This document shows positions 61,318-64,000 of a stretch of DNA of 64,000 nt, piece by piece. The notes under the pieces were generated by a model, which ran no database searches, was not told where the DNA came from, and saw nothing but the letters and a program-made list of their open reading frames with translations. Each line of letters starts with the position of its first letter. Position 1 is the stretch's first letter. This DNA comes from Alphaproteobacteria bacterium (GTDB lineage Bacteria > Pseudomonadota > Alphaproteobacteria > UBA7985 > JAUIBT01), in the NCBI GenBank assembly GCA_030428565.1, contig JAUIDR010000003.1, positions 1-64,000 on the forward strand, given 5' to 3'. A program made the position numbers and the translations under genes.

Positions 61318-62181
61318 CTAAGCTGCGTTGCGGTCTGCCCCGCTGCGGTCTGCCTCGTCGAGCAGGGCTTGGGCTTGGTCGGCGTGCAGCGCTTCGATCA
61401 TACGGCCCCCCAAACGCGCGATTGATTTACCTTCGGCTTTGGCCTGGGCGAAGGCCTCGACCATGGCCTGTGCTTCAGCGATGTCTTCGTTGCTCGGGCC
61501 AAAGGCGTTATGGCAGGCCTCGATGGTAGCCGGATGCACCAAGGATTTGCCATCATAGCCATAAGACTTGGCTTGTAAGGCGGCCGCCATGAAGCCCGCA
61601 TCGTCTTTGACGTTGGCGTGGACCCCATCAATGGCCAAGCGCCCCATGGCTTTGGCGGCCAAGGCCACTTGCTGCATGACAAGCGCGACGTTGGAACGGT
61701 CGGGAGCCAGGCTTACCCCCAGTTCTTTGGCGTAATCCTCCAGCCCCAACATCAGCGCTTTCACACGATGGCTGGCGTTGGCGATTTCAGCAGCGTGCAA
61801 CACACCCAAGGGGCTCTCGATCATGGGCCAGATCTCGCCAGCGGTCGAGGCGGCAAAGCTGCGGACTTGCTCGGCGCTCTCGACCTTTGGCAGCACCAAA
61901 ATTTCAGGGCGGATTTGCTCCAGCAGCGCCAGATCAGCGGCATGATGGACCGTATCGCCCGCGTTGATCCGCACCGCCAAGCGCGCTTGCACCCGTTGAT
62001 CAGATACGAAGACCGAACGAATGCGCTGGCGGGCTTCGGCCTTGGCGTCTGGCAGGGCGCTATCTTCCAAATCCAACACGATAACATCGGCCTGCAATTG
62101 GCTAAGCTTAGCCATGGCGCGGGGGTTGGCGGCCGGAACATATAAGATCGAGCGGTAGCGTTGGCGGGCGTTTTGAGGCAT
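61318..62181 (-). CDS. CitE/HpcH-type CoA ester lyase
   Basis: TIM-barrel lyase of the HpcH/HpaI-CitE superfamily, 287 residues from the ATG at 62181 (AGGGA upstream). Markers are RSILYVPAANPRAMAK, VIVLDLEDSALPDAK with metal-binding acidic residues, RINAGDT, VLPKVES, PMIESPLGVL and GLEDYAKELG, then AIDGVHANVKDDAG. The size and YVPAANP start fit malyl-CoA, methylmalyl-CoA or citramalyl-CoA lyases rather than the citrate-lyase subunit, since no citF/citD is present. It splits a malyl-type CoA ester to an acyl-CoA and glyoxylate or pyruvate. Confidence 0.88.
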   Translation of the reverse strand: MPQNARQRYRSILYVPAANPRAMAKLSQLQADVIVLDLEDSALPDAKAEARQRIRSVFVSDQRVQARLAVRINAGDTVHHAADLALLEQIRPEILVLPKVESAEQVRSFAASTAGEIWPMIESPLGVLHAAEIANASHRVKALMLGLEDYAKELGVSLAPDRSNVALVMQQVALAAKAMGRLAIDGVHANVKDDAGFMAAALQAKSYGYDGKSLVHPATIEACHNAFGPSNEDIAEAQAMVEAFAQAKAEGKSIARLGGRMIEALHADQAQALLDEADRSGADRNAA

Positions 62182-62264
62182 GACACAAGTCCCTAAGAGA
62201 GCGGATACGAGCACAAACACCGCGCGGACGCGCGCGGGTTCGCTCTGAACGCGAATGCGATGGA

Positions 62265-63110
62265 ATGAATTTGCTGCCTATGAATAGCTACCCACTGGTC
62301 TCACTGCAATCGCATGTGGCATTTGGCTATGTCGGCAATGCTGTCGCGGTGCCCGCGCTCCAAAGCCTAGGGCGCGAGGTCTGGCCCCTCAATTCGGTCA
62401 GTTTGAGCAACCATAAGGGCTATGGTTCCTGGCAGAGCCTGGCCGATCCTTTGGATGTCGCCATGGGTCTGGCCAGTCTTGACGCGCAGCTTGATTGGTC
62501 GCAAACGGCATTGCTCAGCGGCTATTTGGCCAAAGCAGAGCAGGGTTTGGCGCTCGGTGATTACATCGCAACGCGTCCGCCAGGCTTCTATTTGCTCGAT
62601 CCGGTCCTGGGGGATGAAGCACCGGGTCTCTATGTCGATCCGGCTTTGGTGCCGGTCTATCGCGATGCGCTGGTGCCGCGCGCGCATGCGGTCTGCCTCA
62701 ACTACTTCGAGTTTTGCACTTTGACCGGCTGCCTCGCGCCCGATGCGCTGCCGGCTGCGTTGTTGGCTTGGGTGCCCGCAACGGTCTTGGTGACATCCGT
62801 ACCCACGGCGAGCGGGTTGGCCTTGTGGGCTAAGCAGAGCAGCGCGCTTTGGCGGCTGGAGACGCCCAAACTCGAAGCACAACCCAGCCGGATGCCCAAT
62901 GGTTTGGGCGATCTGGCGTCGGCGCTGATGCTAGACGGCCTGCTGCGCGGCCAGTCTTTGCCCGCACTGATGGAGGGGCTGGCGGACCGGCTATTCGCCT
63001 TGCTGGAGGCAAGCTTGCAACAAGGCCGACGGGAGTTAGACCTGATCGGCCAGCGTCAGCTCTTGATCGAGGCTCCGGCCAGATTTACCGCAACGGCGAC
63101 TGCGGGCTAG
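62265..63110 (+). CDS. pdxY: Pyridoxal kinase-like protein
   Basis: Phosphorylates pyridoxal for vitamin B6 salvage; ribokinase-fold, 281 residues. It has VSLQSHVAFGYVGNAVAVPALQ, LNSVSLSNHKGYGSW, LLDPVLGD and the anion-hole/catalytic-base region NGLGDLASALMLDGLL (Asp in GxGD, about 215). In most PdxY the loop reads GTGD; the change to GLGD is conservative. Residues around LNYFEFCTLTG correspond to the usual TPNxxE segment but lack the typical wording. The start at 62265 or 62280 is uncertain. It ends within the CTAG shared with the convergent ccmB stop. Confidence 0.86.
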   Translation: MNLLPMNSYPLVSLQSHVAFGYVGNAVAVPALQSLGREVWPLNSVSLSNHKGYGSWQSLADPLDVAMGLASLDAQLDWSQTALLSGYLAKAEQGLALGDYIATRPPGFYLLDPVLGDEAPGLYVDPALVPVYRDALVPRAHAVCLNYFEFCTLTGCLAPDALPAALLAWVPATVLVTSVPTASGLALWAKQSSALWRLETPKLEAQPSRMPNGLGDLASALMLDGLLRGQSLPALMEGLADRLFALLEASLQQGRRELDLIGQRQLLIEAPARFTATATAG

Positions 63111-63772
63111 CTGCGATTATGGTGCAGCGCTAGGCTGGCGGTACCAAGACTGAGTGGCAGCAACAGGCAGGCCAGTCCCGCCAGAGCGTACCAAGCGCTG
63201 GCGCCGTTCATGGCTTGTTGGCTCAAAGTCACCGCGCCGACGCCAAAAATCAGCACCGGGATCATCAAGGGCAGTGCAATCAGCGGGATCAATAGGCTGC
63301 TTTTGCGCGCACCCAGCGATAAAGAGGCCGCGATCAGGCCCAGCGAAGTGAGGCTGGGCGTGCCAAGCAGAAGGCTCGACACCAGCAAGCCCGTAACTTG
63401 GCCCGGCAGGAAATACAGCAAGGTCATAATCGGCGTCATGGCCACCAAGGGTAGGGCGGTCAGCAACCAGTGAACCAGCCATTTGGCCAGCACGTATTCC
63501 AAGCTGACAATGGGGGCTAGCAGAATTTGATCCAGCATGCCGCTGCGTTCGTCGCGGGCGAAGAGGGTGTCCAAATTGAGAAGCACCGCCAACATGCCCA
63601 CGACCCAGACGATAGCGGGCGCGGTTTGCTGCAACAGCGCTTTGCCGACGCCTAGGCCAAAAGGAAAAAGGCTCAGCGTGATGGCGAAGAACATGACCAC
63701 GGTCAGAAGGTCGCCGGTGCGGCGCATCGACAGCCGCCATTCGCGACGAAAACAGGTCCAAAAGCCGGTCAT
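63107..63772 (-). CDS. ccmB: Haem exporter protein CcmB
   Basis: Membrane subunit of the CcmABCD haem-export/release complex for cytochrome c maturation. The 221-residue protein has six hydrophobic spans and the family opening FWTCFRREWRLSMRR followed by VVMFFAITLSLFPFGLG and LDTLFARDERSGMLDQILLAP. The start overlaps the ccmA stop (ATGA). The order ccmA-ccmB is standard; ccmC may not lie next, because pdxY is convergent on the other side. Confidence 0.95.
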   Translation of the reverse strand: MTGFWTCFRREWRLSMRRTGDLLTVVMFFAITLSLFPFGLGVGKALLQQTAPAIVWVVGMLAVLLNLDTLFARDERSGMLDQILLAPIVSLEYVLAKWLVHWLLTALPLVAMTPIMTLLYFLPGQVTGLLVSSLLLGTPSLTSLGLIAASLSLGARKSSLLIPLIALPLMIPVLIFGVGAVTLSQQAMNGASAWYALAGLACLLLPLSLGTASLALHHNRS

Positions 63773-64000
63773 GGCGAAGGTGCCTCGCTGTTTTCTTGTG
63801 GCGCCAAAGCAGCCGACGCATCAACCGGCAGGCTGGCGACTAATGGGCTGGCGACTAATGGGCTCGCACCGCTTGCGCTGGGCGCTAGCGTCATAACGCG
63901 GGCCTTGTCTGTCAGGCCCGGTGCGTCCTGGTGGCTGATGAGGATGCAGGCGCCATTTTGCGCGACATGGTCTTGAATCAGCGCCATGACCCAAGCGACG
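63769..64000 (-). CDS. ccmA: Cytochrome c biogenesis ATPase CcmA, partial (3' end)
   Basis: Only the C-terminal 76 residues are in the window; the gene continues past the right edge. The reading frame runs VAWVMALIQDHVAQNGACILISHQDAPG, where SHQD is the switch His region of the ABC ATPase. After this the normal protein would soon end, but here about 45 extra residues (Ala/Ser/Pro-rich) follow, including a 15-bp exact duplication (63831-63860) encoding LVASP twice. It is translationally coupled to ccmB (ATGA). Confidence 0.9.
   Translation of the reverse strand, partial: VAWVMALIQDHVAQNGACILISHQDAPGLTDKARVMTLAPSASGASPLVASPLVASLPVDASAALAPQENSEAPSP
63831..63860 (-). repeat. 15-bp coding tandem duplication in the ccmA tail
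   Basis: Two exact 15-bp units, GGCTGGCGACTAATG, at 63831 and 63846 encode LVASP twice on the minus strand, in the low-complexity C-terminal tail. Confidence 0.88.

Overview
The window is GC-rich chromosomal DNA from an alphaproteobacterium. Supporting signs are tRNA-Trp/secE/nusG together, an Entner-Doudoroff operon zwf-pgl-edd-glk, a LytM peptidase-bactofilin pair, CcmAB haem export, a FixK/FNR-type box, and a LivF gene next to a PaaK-like ligase. I cannot name a genus. There is no transposase, integrase, phage gene or CRISPR array. The last gene, ccmA, runs off the right edge.

Layout. 208-2397 (+): livF and a PaaK-like adenylating protein, closed by a bidirectional terminator. 2663-3619 (-): tRNA-Trp, secE and nusG, without the usual rplK next door. 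3774-4607 (-): aldo/keto reductase. 5090-16553 (+): a long catabolic run with CoA-transferase, enoyl-CoA hydratase, SDR, DUF993 lyase-like protein, sugar phosphate isomerase, GlcG, GMC oxidoreductase, FAH hydrolase, glycerate kinase and an MFS/GPH symporter. It reads as uptake and breakdown of a sugar- or acid-derived carbon source. 16604-21613 (-): tightly overlapping zwf-pgl-edd-glk. 22020-27493 (-): AlkA-type glycosylase, extensin-like protein, GT2, GT87-like protein and DUF547. 28092-30300 (+): M23 peptidase and bactofilin. 30826-31791 (+): assimilatory APS reductase. 31928-37280 (-): an unknown membrane protein and a 1218-residue outer-membrane barrel protein.

38059-43078 (+) is a four-gene membrane-stress-type module: XpaC-like, TelA, SPFH+GYF_2, and a double zinc-ribbon YdjG-like membrane protein. 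Then come amidase, pyrC and yciI (-), amt (+) behind a perfect FNR/FixK box, an exported caspase-fold protein with exact 98-residue Cys-rich repeats (+), PBP1A (-), an S49 peptidase, a small zinc-ribbon protein and SixA (+). Next is a 1294-residue fusion of acetoacetyl-CoA synthetase to a degenerate PaaK-like domain (-), divergent from an SDR lacking the catalytic Tyr/Lys (+). The window ends with a CitE-like lyase (-), pyridoxal kinase (+) and ccmB/ccmA (-).

Three genome-scale signals stand out. A structured repeat of about 110 bp occurs three times (2556, 21910, 56171), each time touching a gene's stop codon. Short tandem arrays with unrelated 13-23 bp units sit in most of the longer gaps, and in-frame versions occur in disordered ends or linkers of several proteins. 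About a third of genes end in C-TAG, putting the tetranucleotide CTAG at the stop.
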